Shown here: in pieces, positions 44,912 through 53,952 of the stretch | Numbering within the stretch: position 1 is the stretch's first letter | Layout of the letters: each line of letters opens with the position of its first letter | Assembly: GCF_000025185.1 (NCBI RefSeq) | Contig: NC_013720.1 | Location: forward strand, 6,132,200-6,196,199 | DNA: 64,000 nt | Source of the DNA: Pirellula staleyi DSM 6068 | GTDB taxonomy: Bacteria > Planctomycetota > Planctomycetia > Pirellulales > Pirellulaceae | Reading direction: 5' to 3' | Made by a program: the position numbers and the translations under genes | Notes under the pieces: generated by a model | What the model saw: the letters and a program-made list of their open reading frames with translations, nothing else | Told to the model about the DNA's origin: nothing | Databases searched by the model: none

Positions 44912-45949
44912 CTACTTCGTGGGCCTGAGCAAATAATGGGTGACGCCCCACTCGTTGCCACCGCGATAGCCAAAGAGTTCAGCGCACGAGAGATAGAAGA
45001 TGCGCCAGCGCTGCAGCACCACTTCGGCCGGATCGCCCGAAGGATGTCCCGCCAAGAGTGGCAAAAGCTGATGGTAGTGAGCGTCGAGATTTTTGAGCCA
45101 CGCCTCGCTGGTGAGTTGATAGTGGCGGCCACTCACTTCCCACTGTTTTTCGATCGTCAGATCGTCGGCAAAGTGGCTCAGCAAATCGCGCGACGGCATC
45201 TGTCCGCCGGTAAAGAAATGCTGCCCCATCCAGTTCGATTCACCCTCGGTTTCGAAGGTGTAGGCGAGCCTAGCGTGGGTGAAAATATGGACGAAAAGTT
45301 TTGCGTCGTCGTGCATCCAGCTGCGAATGCGCTCGAGCACGATCGCATAGTTCCGCATATGCTCGAGCATCTCGACCGAGACGACCCGGTCGAACTTCTC
45401 GGCGATCGAGAAGTCGCGCATGTCGGCGGTGATGATGCGGAGATTTGTTAGCCCACGCTCGCGAGCTTGCGCTTCGATGTACTCGCGCTGTGGACGCGAA
45501 TTCGAAACGGCAGTGATTTGCGACGTGGGAAAGTGCTCCGCCATCCAGAGCGAGAGCGAACCCCAACCACAGCCGAGTTCGAGAATCTTCATCCCATCGA
45601 CAATTTCAGCCCGCTCGCAGGTGAGACGGAGCATTGCTGCTTCGGCCTCGTCGAGCGAGGTGCTGGGGGTCTCGAACAAGCAACAGCTGTACTTGAGATG
45701 TTTGCCCAAACATCCGCGAAAGAACGGAGGCGGAACTTCGTAGTGCTGCTCGTTGGCTTTCTCGGTGGCGACGGCAATCTCTTGCTGGCGCAGCCAATCG
45801 GCGTACTCTGCTACGGTGATGTTCGGCTCACCATGTCGGCGACGGTTTTCGAGTTTCAGCCGATCGGCGACGAGGCGTCGAATACCAACGCGGATCAAAA
45901 AGTCGGGAAGATAGCCTCGTTCGGCCAGCCCAATCGGTGTCGTGAGCAT
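44912..45949 (-). CDS. Cyclopropane-fatty-acyl-phospholipid synthase-type methyltransferase
   Basis: A 345-residue SAM-dependent enzyme. The N-terminal helical part (residues 1-100) contains QQEIAVATEKANEQHYEVPPPFF and YSCCLF, typical of CFA synthases; motif I is LELGCGWGSLSLWMAE near residue 128, then ITAVSNSRPQREYI and VVSVEMLEHM. A lipid-binding C-terminus follows. It likely modifies unsaturated acyl chains in membrane phospholipids, though related enzymes methylate other lipids. The start at 45949 overlaps the stop of the DUF1295 gene by one base (TGATG), so the two are coupled. The longer open frame upstream (to 46774) is the wrong frame over DUF1295. Confidence 0.9.
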   Translation of the reverse strand: MLTTPIGLAERGYLPDFLIRVGIRRLVADRLKLENRRRHGEPNITVAEYADWLRQQEIAVATEKANEQHYEVPPPFFRGCLGKHLKYSCCLFETPSTSLDEAEAAMLRLTCERAEIVDGMKILELGCGWGSLSLWMAEHFPTSQITAVSNSRPQREYIEAQARERGLTNLRIITADMRDFSIAEKFDRVVSVEMLEHMRNYAIVLERIRSWMHDDAKLFVHIFTHARLAYTFETEGESNWMGQHFFTGGQMPSRDLLSHFADDLTIEKQWEVSGRHYQLTSEAWLKNLDAHYHQLLPLLAGHPSGDPAEVVLQRWRIFYLSCAELFGYRGGNEWGVTHYLLRPTK

Positions 45950-46749
45950 CAGTTGATCTCGCGCTGCGGAAACCAAGGGACAAACGAGCTCGTCGTGCGC
46001 TGGTAGGCCTTGTAGGCCTCGCCGCGGCTGGCAATCGCTTGTGCTTCGGTTGGTGGAATGCCAGTGACGTAAAGCAGGAAGTAGAGCAACAGCAGTGGCG
46101 TGATGGCGGCGAGCAGCCACCAAGGATTGCCGAGCGCGAGGAACAAATAACTCCACCAATGAAGCCACTCGAAGAAGTAGTTCGGATGCCGCGAGTAGCG
46201 CCACAGTCCGACCTGGCAAACAGCCCGGCGATCGGTGGTGGTTCGCTTGAAGCGAGCGAGCTGCGCATCGGAAAGGGCCACGCCGCCGACACCAAGCAGC
46301 CAAACGATGACGCCGATGATGTCGGTGAAGGACCCCAGCGGCCACTCGCTTTGTGCTGCTAGAAGGACTGGCCAAGCAAACAGAACAACGGTGGCAGCTT
46401 GGAGCTGAAAAAACCAAAAGAGACGGCGATTGACGTCGGCACCCCAGTCGCGTCGCAGCGTGGCGTAGCGTCCCTCTTCCGCATGCCCCACGACGCGGAG
46501 GAAGAGGTACGTGGTTAAGCGCAGCGACCAAAGCCCAATCAGCGCGGCGAGCAATAACTTCCGATTGCCGTCCCCCGTCGAAGTGAGGGCAAAGAAGGCT
46601 CCGACTACCCCAATGCCAGCACCCCAAGCGACATCGACAATCCCGGCGTTTTTCGTGCGCAGCTGAATGAGCCACATCGTGGTCATGAGCGCCACCGCTG
46701 CTGCCGATCCGATTGCGATTTGCACTGGCCAGGAGAGTTCCACGCCCAT
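45949..46749 (-). CDS. DUF1295 (steroid 5-alpha-reductase-like) membrane protein
   Basis: A 266-residue integral membrane protein with about six helices. The family signature lies in the C-terminal half: GLWRYSRHPNYFFEWLHWW followed by PPTEAQAIASRGEAYKAYQRTTSSFVPWFP, the conserved NADPH-binding and active-site region of the 5-alpha-reductase/isoprenylcysteine methyltransferase superfamily. It pairs with a CFA-type methyltransferase gene, an arrangement known in several bacteria, which suggests a joint role in branched or cyclopropane lipid formation (methylation then reduction). The exact reaction is inference. Confidence 0.9.
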   Translation of the reverse strand: MGVELSWPVQIAIGSAAAVALMTTMWLIQLRTKNAGIVDVAWGAGIGVVGAFFALTSTGDGNRKLLLAALIGLWSLRLTTYLFLRVVGHAEEGRYATLRRDWGADVNRRLFWFFQLQAATVVLFAWPVLLAAQSEWPLGSFTDIIGVIVWLLGVGGVALSDAQLARFKRTTTDRRAVCQVGLWRYSRHPNYFFEWLHWWSYLFLALGNPWWLLAAITPLLLLYFLLYVTGIPPTEAQAIASRGEAYKAYQRTTSSFVPWFPQREIN

Positions 46750-47002
46750 TACCTATTTCATGTTCACACCCCATGGGGGCGAGAATATCAGGTCGATCTC
46801 GGGCGGAGTTAGCCGTGCCCTATCGCTAGGCTCATCAGGCTCGCCAATGTCGAGCGATGTCCCAGCGATGCTGCTTGCACTGCGAGCATTCCTCCGCAGC
46901 TACGTTCTAGGGGGATGAACGAAAAAGGCAAGCCTTGCTCCTCGGGCAATTTCCGAACTTTACGATTCGATCAGTGCGAGCCTGACGTTCTTCGAGAATG
47001 CT

Positions 47003-48076
47003 TTAGCTGGCAGCAGCGGCTGCCGAGCGAGGAAATGTCGCGGGAACCTCCATCATCTCGCACGCTTTACGAAAGACCATGTCGATGGTGATCCCCCGCA
47101 TGCACATCCCGTGGCTGAGGGGGCATTTCGGCTGTCCGCAGGGAGAACATGGCATTGCCAGCTGAATGACGCGGCTGTCGTCGTGATAGTTAAAACTCGT
47201 CCGGGCATCGATAGGCCCTAGAAGCCCCAGCGTGGGTGTTCCCATCGCTGCCCCAAGGTGACGCGGTCCGCTGTCGGTGCTAATCAGCAGCCGCGAGCGG
47301 CGGATCACACTCTTGCTCAGCCCAAACGGCAGATTGGGCTCGTCGGCCAGACTTCGTACCAAGGGATGACTCGCCTCTTCTTCGATTCTCTTCGCCTCGG
47401 CACGTTCCGACGGTCCGCAATGGATCAGAACCCCCATCCTCAGTTCACGAGCAATGCGGCGGGCCAGTCCGACCGTATGTTCGGCCGGCCATTCTTTGCT
47501 CGGGCCAAACGCTCCAAAGGTATTCAAGACCACTGTTTGTTTCGGCGGTGGAAGTTCCAGGCGTCGCCAAACATCGTCGGCCAACTGCTCGTCGTCGGCA
47601 GTCGTCGCCAGTTCGAGCTGTTTATTGTTGCTGTAGCAGTTCAAAGCGCCGGCGAGTTGCAGGTACTGATCGACGCACGAAGTGATCTGTTTTTTCCCGT
47701 GGAGTCGAGGCATTTCGAGCGATTGGTCGAGCAGCCAGGTGTGCGGAAAACGGGCATAAGCAATGACACGCTTCACGTTGCAAAACCGGGCCACAATGGC
47801 GGCTCGAAACGTGGGACGCAGCAAGAGCATGGCGTCGAGTTGCAGCGGGCGGAGCGTTTTGGCCAGGGCGAGCGAATTGCTGAGAAAGTTCTTTTTGTGT
47901 TCGTAGGGAATCATCCGCGAGAGCCAACGGGTCCCCTCGAGCACCCCTCGGAGATGAGGCTTCAGAATGCCGATCAGTTCGGCCTCGGGACCAAGGCCAT
48001 GGCGCAAGGCACGCAGCATCGGAGTGGCCATCGCCACATCTCCGACCCAGTTGGGAAGCATGATTGCAACACGCAT
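47003..48076 (-). CDS. Glycosyltransferase family 9, heptosyltransferase II-like
   Basis: A 357-residue protein that probably adds heptose to the lipopolysaccharide inner core. The start MRVAIMLPNWVGDVAMATPMLRAL is the acceptor-binding loop of WaaF/WaaC. The C-terminal half has VVLNTFGAFGPSKEWPAEH, a stretch with ISTDSGPRHLGAAMGTPTLGLLGP for the ADP-sugar, and a Cys-rich tail (CSPCGQPKCPLSHGMCMRGI) that resembles WaaF ends. The ATG at 48076 is chosen with AAGGA upstream; the ATG at 48094 is possible. Its presence supports a Gram-negative-type outer membrane. Confidence 0.88.
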   Translation of the reverse strand: MRVAIMLPNWVGDVAMATPMLRALRHGLGPEAELIGILKPHLRGVLEGTRWLSRMIPYEHKKNFLSNSLALAKTLRPLQLDAMLLLRPTFRAAIVARFCNVKRVIAYARFPHTWLLDQSLEMPRLHGKKQITSCVDQYLQLAGALNCYSNNKQLELATTADDEQLADDVWRRLELPPPKQTVVLNTFGAFGPSKEWPAEHTVGLARRIARELRMGVLIHCGPSERAEAKRIEEEASHPLVRSLADEPNLPFGLSKSVIRRSRLLISTDSGPRHLGAAMGTPTLGLLGPIDARTSFNYHDDSRVIQLAMPCSPCGQPKCPLSHGMCMRGITIDMVFRKACEMMEVPATFPRSAAAAAS

Positions 48077-48293
48077 TGGCCGACGTCCTTCCATGGAATC
48101 CCGCCCCTTTCCAAGAACGTGGGAATAATAAGTCAGGGGGGACGAGTGGACCAACGTCAATTCGTGGGAGTTTTCCCGTGCCAGCGACGTAAAGCAAAGC
48201 AATGCCAGCACTTCTAGTCACCACTTCTTTTAATTGACAAAACCACCCTAAAATACTACTATTGCCGCCACCAAATCGTCGAGGAGGTGGCTG

Positions 48294-49298
48294 ATGTCGG
48301 TAAAAACCAAAACGATCGTGCTCCTTTCCGATCTCGAGGATGGCCAGGAAGGGGATTTCTTCGCCGCCCTTTCGGCCCGCACGAGTTCGCAAACACGCGA
48401 GGGGAAGAAATACTGGCGCGTGACGTTTCGCGACGCGCAGCGCGAGGTTTCGTTCCCGATTTGGAACGACAGCCCTTGGTCGAAGGCTTGCGAGTCGGAG
48501 TGGCAAATCGGCGAGTGCTATAAGATGCGGGCGACCTATCGCCGCACGCAGTTTGGGCCGCAGCTCGAGATTCGCAAGATCCGCGCGACGGTGGAAGCCG
48601 ACACCGCCGATGGTTTCGATCCCCTGCTCTGCTTGGCGAAATCGCGATTCAATCCCGCGCAGCTGATGGCGCAGCTCCGCAGCATCGCGACCGAGGAGCT
48701 GATGCACCCCGAGCTTAAAGAGGTGGTGCTGCATCTGCTCGAGACCCACGAACCAGCGCTCCTGAAACTTCCTGCAGCGCGGCGGAACCATCATGCGTTT
48801 GTGGGAGGGTGGCTCGAGCATGTGGTGAGTGCCACGCGCAACGCCATCTTCATGGCCGACAAATACCTCGCCGACTATCCCGAGCTCCGGCCCCCCTTGT
48901 CGCGCGATTTGGTGATTGCGGGAACAATCCTCCACGATATCGGCAAGGTGCACGAGCTTCAGCTATCGCTCGATGGTGCCGACTACACCGCTGCCGGGGA
49001 ACTGATCGGTCACATATTGCTCGGCCGAGACATGCTGCGCGACGCAGCGCGCGAGTTCGATCTCGAAGGGGAAATGCTGCTCCGTCTCGAGCACATCATT
49101 GTCTCGCATCAACGCCTCGCCGAGTGGGGTTCACCCAAGCCGCCGATGACCCCCGAGGCGATGTTGGTCCACTACTGCGACGATATCGACGCCAAGTTCC
49201 ACACCTTTTTGACCGCCCTCGAAGAGTCGGCGGAAGGAGAATTCACGAGCACCAGAAACCCGATGCAGTACCGAATATTCCGTGGAAGCGGGTTGTAG
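48294..49298 (+). CDS. 3'-5' exoribonuclease YhaM-like (OB-fold plus HD domain)
   Basis: A 334-residue protein. Residues 1-100 form an OB-type nucleic-acid-binding domain (TSSQTREGKKYWRVTFRDAQREVSFPIW); residues 145-310 are an HD phosphohydrolase domain with HHAFVGGWLEHVV, the HD pair in GTILHDIGK, and LEHIIVSHQ. This combination is that of YhaM/CBF1, a 3'-5' exonuclease acting on RNA and single-stranded DNA. Length is normal. The GAGGAGG stretch upstream supports the start at 48294. Confidence 0.9.
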   Translation: MSVKTKTIVLLSDLEDGQEGDFFAALSARTSSQTREGKKYWRVTFRDAQREVSFPIWNDSPWSKACESEWQIGECYKMRATYRRTQFGPQLEIRKIRATVEADTADGFDPLLCLAKSRFNPAQLMAQLRSIATEELMHPELKEVVLHLLETHEPALLKLPAARRNHHAFVGGWLEHVVSATRNAIFMADKYLADYPELRPPLSRDLVIAGTILHDIGKVHELQLSLDGADYTAAGELIGHILLGRDMLRDAAREFDLEGEMLLRLEHIIVSHQRLAEWGSPKPPMTPEAMLVHYCDDIDAKFHTFLTALEESAEGEFTSTRNPMQYRIFRGSGL

Positions 49299-49505
49299 CG
49301 GAAACTAGTGCGCAAACTCATGAAGGTCGGAGTCGACGCGTTCATTCCGCCCGGCAAATGTCCCTGAGCAACGTAGCTTTTTCATACCCACCTTGGCAGC
49401 ACTGCGCGCCGAGACGTGGTCCTCGAATAAAGCCCCCCCTCGGGGAACTTCCTATTAGGAAGCCACCTGAGGCCGAAAGGTACGGATCGCTCGCCGGCGA
49501 ATGTC

Positions 49506-50819
49506 ATGTTTTTGTTCCTAATGTTTATCGCGATGCTCAACGTCACGCTTGGCTATTGCCTGGCGGTGACAACGTCGCCCCATTGGGAGTGGCCTAGCCT
49601 GCCGCGATTTCGTTTCTCCTGGCCACGCCGACCACAGCATGCCAGTGAGCCGGTGGCGGCCGAAGCACCCGCACAACCTGCCGCTACCTGGGTCGACGAT
49701 CAGGTGACGCCGCTGACCGAAGTTCCCCAAGTTGAAGAACTTCCGACCGAGTGGCTCGACCAGTTGCAGGGCGAAGGGATTGTGGCGCAGTCGTTTGTCG
49801 AGGCGTCGGTGCAGGTGCTACGGCTCGAAGTGGGCCGCTATCGCGAGCAGCTGATTGCCGCCGAAGGACGTACCAAAAACTACCTGACTAGCAGCGATGG
49901 CGCTGCGCTCGTTCAGCTGCGCGACGAACTGCTGCAGATCAACACCGAGTGGCTGGGAAAACAGACTTCAGCCGCCGATATGCTTGCCGATCGTCGCGGA
50001 AAATTGGGTGATTTCGAAACGCAAGGTGTGGGACTCGAGCAAGTGCTGCTCGATCAAACAGCCCAAATCGAAAGCACCGGCAGCAATCTCTCGCAGCTCG
50101 ATTTTCATACCGACGCGGTCCTCGCAGGTCGGCGCATGCTGCTCGAGATCGCGCGCCTCGTCGATCTCGCACATACGCTGCGGGACCGCATGCATGACAC
50201 GCTCGCCACGATCATGCGTTCGCAAGAGCGGCTCGACTCGGTCGACAAACGGATGCAACTCGACAGCGGCACCGGACTGCTTAACCGCGTCGGGCTCGAA
50301 GTGCTGCTACACGAATGGTGGCGCGACGATCCTAGTCGACAACGACTTGTGAGTGTGGTGCTGGTCGACATCGACCGCTTTGCTCGGCTGAACGAGCGTG
50401 TCGGAACGCGCGGCGGCGATCGCTTGCTGGTCGCTTTTGCGCAGTTGATGGAGCATCTTGTGCGGCGCGATCGGGGTTTCGATCGTGTGGTGCGACATGC
50501 CGGTCAACAACTGCTGCTGTTCCTCGGCGATACCGGCCCGCGCAATGCCACCAGCGCTGTCGAGCGGATGCGGCAAACGATCGAGGCGACGACGTTCGAC
50601 TACCAAGGGACCGAGTTCGAATTGACGATCAGCAGCGGCACGACCGAGATCAGCAAAGATGACGATCTCCCCTCGCTGGTTGGACGTCTTGAACTAGCAC
50701 TTCGGACTGCCAAGAAGGGTGGCCGCAACCGGACCGCCATCGATGAAGGGAAGGGAGCGACTCTGGTCGATCCGCCGCAGTATCAAGTGAAGGGTCGCGT
50801 GGTGAAGGTCGACGATTAG
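49506..50819 (+). CDS. Membrane-anchored protein with degenerate GGDEF domain
   Basis: A 437-residue protein: one N-terminal membrane helix (residues 1-21), a Pro/Ala-rich linker, a long helical region (80-250) and a GGDEF fold (about 255-415). The fold retains TGLLNRVGLEVLL, VVLVDIDRFARLNERVG with a metal-site Asp, and FELTISSGTTEI, but the signature loop reads AGQQL (332-336) in place of GG(D/E)EF. Catalytic Glu/Asp is thus missing and c-di-GMP synthesis is unlikely; a GTP- or c-di-GMP-sensing or purely structural role is more likely. The start has no strong Shine-Dalgarno sequence. Confidence 0.85.
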   Translation: MFLFLMFIAMLNVTLGYCLAVTTSPHWEWPSLPRFRFSWPRRPQHASEPVAAEAPAQPAATWVDDQVTPLTEVPQVEELPTEWLDQLQGEGIVAQSFVEASVQVLRLEVGRYREQLIAAEGRTKNYLTSSDGAALVQLRDELLQINTEWLGKQTSAADMLADRRGKLGDFETQGVGLEQVLLDQTAQIESTGSNLSQLDFHTDAVLAGRRMLLEIARLVDLAHTLRDRMHDTLATIMRSQERLDSVDKRMQLDSGTGLLNRVGLEVLLHEWWRDDPSRQRLVSVVLVDIDRFARLNERVGTRGGDRLLVAFAQLMEHLVRRDRGFDRVVRHAGQQLLLFLGDTGPRNATSAVERMRQTIEATTFDYQGTEFELTISSGTTEISKDDDLPSLVGRLELALRTAKKGGRNRTAIDEGKGATLVDPPQYQVKGRVVKVDD

Positions 50820-50831
50820 CGCACGTCGCGA

Positions 50832-51710
50832 TCAGGCTTTTCGCGTCGCGCGAATCACGCGCGCATGGCCTGCAAGATCCTTCAGCGACTCCACCCCTTC
50901 AAAACGGCTATCAGCCTTCAATAGCGCCACCACTTTCTCGGCGAGCATCGGGCTGAGCTCGAGCAGCAGCAGAGCGCCGGGCTGCATGCGCTCGGCTGCT
51001 TGCGGCAAGAGTTTTTCGATGAGTTCGCTCCCACTAGTTCCGCCAACGAGCGCCAGTTTCGGCTCAAAGGCTTTCACCGAGTGAGGCAACTCTTCATACT
51101 CGGCGTCGGATACGTAGGGCAAATTGGCGGCGATCACATCGAACTTCGTAGCAGCTGGAATCTCGCCGAGTAAGTTACTTTCGATCAGCGTGACGCGGGC
51201 TTCGAGTTTGTTGTCGACGGCGTTTTGCTTGGCGACAGCCAGCGCGGCGGGACTGACATCGACAGCGGTCACCTGCGCGGTTTTCATGTTCTTGGCAATC
51301 GCAAGAGCGATCGCGCCACTACCTGTGCCGACGTCGATCACTGCGGGTGCTGCAATCGCTTTGGCCTTGATGAAATCGATGGCAGTCATCACCACGAGTT
51401 CGGTTTCGGGACGTGGGATCAGCACGTCGCTCGTCACGCGAAGCGGTAGCGAATAGAACTCGCGTTTTCCTACGAGATAGGCGACCGGCACACCTTCGCC
51501 ACGCTTTTTCACCAGTTCGCGAAACTTAGCGCGCACGTCGTCGGCCACCACTTGATCGAACATGGTGTAGAGCATGATGCGCTCGCAACCTTGCGCGCTG
51601 GCCAGCAGCACTTCGGCATCGAGTCGCGCAGATTCGGAACCACCTTTCTTCAGGTAGTCGGTGGTCCAGATCAGAAGCTTCTGCACGGTCCATGTTTCGG
51701 CGGTCGACAT
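50832..51710 (-). CDS. prmC: Peptide chain release factor N5-glutamine methyltransferase
   Basis: Methylates the Gln of the GGQ motif in release factors with SAM. The 292-residue protein has the N-terminal helical substrate domain (SARLDAEVLLASAQG), motif I VIDVGTGSGAIALAIAK, and the active loop as ANLPYV where most PrmC show NPPY. PETELVVM precedes motif I as usual. The ATG at 51710 has AAAGGA 7 nt upstream. It lies behind prfA on the same strand, its natural substrate partner. Confidence 0.92.
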   Translation of the reverse strand: MSTAETWTVQKLLIWTTDYLKKGGSESARLDAEVLLASAQGCERIMLYTMFDQVVADDVRAKFRELVKKRGEGVPVAYLVGKREFYSLPLRVTSDVLIPRPETELVVMTAIDFIKAKAIAAPAVIDVGTGSGAIALAIAKNMKTAQVTAVDVSPAALAVAKQNAVDNKLEARVTLIESNLLGEIPAATKFDVIAANLPYVSDAEYEELPHSVKAFEPKLALVGGTSGSELIEKLLPQAAERMQPGALLLLELSPMLAEKVVALLKADSRFEGVESLKDLAGHARVIRATRKA

Positions 51711-51876
51711 CGGCAAATCCTTTCAGCCCGAGATGCAAGTCATCGACTCGGCATCTTGACGTCAGAGTTCAATCGCAGCGGCGAAGCGCGCGGCTCACTT
51801 TTTTCGAAGCAGTTTTTTCGTCAGGTCTGGCTAGGTTTTCTAGCGCCATGCACGGAGCACATCCGCGCGCCAGGCC

Positions 51877-52953
51877 TTAGATTTCTAGCACACCCATTTG
51901 ATCGCGCAGCTCGTTGCGATCGTGCTCGATCAGTCCATCGAGAACCGGCTGGAGATCGCCGTTGATGATCTGATCGAGTTTGTAGAGCGTTAGTCCGATG
52001 CGGTGATCGGTGCAACGATTCTCGGGGAAATTGTAGGTTCGAATACGTTCGCTACGATCGCCCGATCCGACGAGGCTCTTGCGCTCGGCAGCCCGTTTGG
52101 CTTGTTCGCGTTGGCGATAAAAGTCGTAGAGGCGGCTCTTCAAAATGCGTAGCGCTTTGGCCAAGTTTTTGTGCTGGCTCTTTTCGTCCTGCATCGAAAC
52201 GACAATGCCAGTTTCGTAGTGCGTGAGCCGAACAGCCGACTCGGTTTTATTCACGTGCTGACCACCCGGACCACTGGCGCAGAACTTATCGAGTCGATAC
52301 TCATCGGGCTTGATGTTGACTTCGACATCTTCCGGTTCGGGAAGGACGGCGACCGTGGCGGCTGATGTGTGGACGCGTCCCTTGGCTTCGGTTTCGGGAA
52401 CGCGCTGCACACGATGGCCACCCGATTCGTACTGCAGTTCGCGAAAAACGCCTTCCCCTTCGAAGCCGAGAATCACTTCTTTGAAGCCGCCCATGTCGGT
52501 GGGAGAGGCTTCCATCAGTTCGACTTTCCAACCCTTCTTTTCGCCAAATCGCTTGTACATCTGATACAAGTCTTGCGCGAAGAGAGCCCCTTCCGCACCA
52601 CCAACACCCGCGCGAATTTCCATCACGCAGCGCGAGCGCTGGGCGTCTTCACCACCGACCGTCATGTCGAGCACTTCACTCCAAATCCGTTCGCGTTCGG
52701 CGCGCACGTTGGGGATCTCGGCTTCCGCCATTTCGCGTTCGTCGGGGTCGGATACCTTGCTCATCTCCACCAGGGCGGCGACTTCATCGTTCAGCTGTTT
52801 GAAGCGACGATATTTCACCGCGAGCTTCGCCAGCGAACCATGTTCGCGAGCGACATTGCCCATCTTCGACGAGTCGGACATCAGCGAGGGATCGGTCATC
52901 ATTCGCTCGAGCTCTTCAAATCGAGCGAGCTTTTGTTCAAGCATGTCACGCAT
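51877..52953 (-). CDS. prfA: Peptide chain release factor 1
   Basis: Recognises UAA and UAG and releases the finished chain. The 358-residue protein contains the codon-recognition tripeptide P-x-T as PET (186-188) in [21 protein letters not shown], and the peptidyl-transferase motif GGQ (230-232) in [16 protein letters not shown]. The length and the RF1-type motif rule out RF2. It is flanked by rpmE upstream and prmC downstream, a classical order. Confidence 0.97.
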   Translation of the reverse strand: MRDMLEQKLARFEELERMMTDPSLMSDSSKMGNVAREHGSLAKLAVKYRRFKQLNDEVAALVEMSKVSDPDEREMAEAEIPNVRAERERIWSEVLDMTVGGEDAQRSRCVMEIRAGVGGAEGALFAQDLYQMYKRFGEKKGWKVELMEASPTDMGGFKEVILGFEGEGVFRELQYESGGHRVQRVPETEAKGRVHTSAATVAVLPEPEDVEVNIKPDEYRLDKFCASGPGGQHVNKTESAVRLTHYETGIVVSMQDEKSQHKNLAKALRILKSRLYDFYRQREQAKRAAERKSLVGSGDRSERIRTYNFPENRCTDHRIGLTLYKLDQIINGDLQPVLDGLIEHDRNELRDQMGVLEI

Positions 52954-53434
52954 GATTGTTTCTCCAAAGCGCGAAACACAGGTGTGGTTCGCAGCCAGCG
53001 GTTCCGTGTTTGTTTTTTATGGGGCCGGGTGAGCCAGGAGATCCGAAATCTTGGTTTCGTGAGTCCTCGGCAATTCCCTGGCAGCTAATTGTGGGGAGGA
53101 TGGTTTCGACGCAACTTCGCGCAGCAGATTGGCGCAGCTACCGGTACGGTGGATCGACCAGGTGCGACTGAAAGTCTCGGCGAAGAGGTCGCGCGAGTAC
53201 AAGACGAATTGCTACGCGCGGAAATCCGGGGAAAGAGCGACCGGTACCAGCTGCTGCCGAGCATGCTCGCAGCGGCGGAGACGGGCGCTGCTGTGGAAAG
53301 CGCGCCGGGCGTGGCAACAAAAGAAAGCGGCATTGCCGACTCAACATCCCGGCGCGAGAGAAAACGTCGCCGGGGTGGGCAAAACCGAGGAACGAGAGCG
53401 GCTTCACGCCGAAGCGCGAGCAGCCCGTCGCGCC
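52954..53434. other. Intergenic region between rpmE and prfA
   Basis: These 480 bp are unusually long for a gap inside this operon. Overlapping open frames exist on both strands but show no coding character (low-complexity Arg/Ser/Ala). No clear hairpin with a T run is seen. prfA may have its own promoter here. Confidence 0.45.
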
Positions 53435-53698
53435 CTATTCGTCGCTCGAAGCGGCTGCCTTCTTCTTCTTGGGAGCAGGCTTGGCCAAGCTGGCGTAGCT
53501 GCCAGCAGCGAACTTGTTTTGGAACTTTTCGATACGTCCGGCGGTGTCGACGTACTTCAGCTTACCCGTAAAGAACGGGTGGCATGCCGAGCAGATGTCG
53601 ACGCGCAGTTCTTTGCGGGTGCTTCGAGTGGTGAACGAGTTGCCGCAGCTGCACGAAACAGCAGTTTCAATGTACTGTGGATGAATCTTCTCTTTCAT
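53435..53698 (-). CDS. rpmE: 50S ribosomal protein L31
   Basis: An 87-residue protein of the large subunit. [20 protein letters not shown] starts the zinc-binding form: Cys-x-Cys followed by [10 protein letters not shown] (Cys-x-x-Cys). [18 protein letters not shown] is conserved. The C-terminus is extended by a Lys/Ala-rich tail ([14 protein letters not shown]), absent in shorter homologues. The ATG at 53698 fits the family; an upstream in-frame start adds 7 residues. Confidence 0.95.
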   Translation of the reverse strand: MKEKIHPQYIETAVSCSCGNSFTTRSTRKELRVDICSACHPFFTGKLKYVDTAGRIEKFQNKFAAGSYASLAKPAPKKKKAAASSDE

Positions 53699-53952
53699 GG
53701 CAGCAAACCCTTCTCGCACAAGACTTTATATCAAACCTATCGGATCCATCATTCGCTCGAAACAGTTCCTGATCAGGAAGCGAGCGGTAAATGGTCCCCT
53801 GTTTTGCGAAATCGCAAGCCCCACAATCTATCGTTTGCCGAGGGGCTCTGACAAGACCTGGACCGGGAGAATTCCGCAGCCAGCCATCCCGCCAGCCAAC
53901 TATCTCATTACGAGAGAATCACTTACACGGTTCACTCGAGGCTGATGCGAGA

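Noticed and set aside
45950-46774. Upstream extension of the CFA-type gene to 620 codons
   Set aside because: The extra 275 codons lie in the wrong frame across the DUF1295 gene, which has proper membrane helices and signatures.
53089-53571. 160-codon plus-strand frame over rpmE and its gap
   Set aside because: It overlaps rpmE on the opposite strand and translates to Arg/Ser-rich low complexity.
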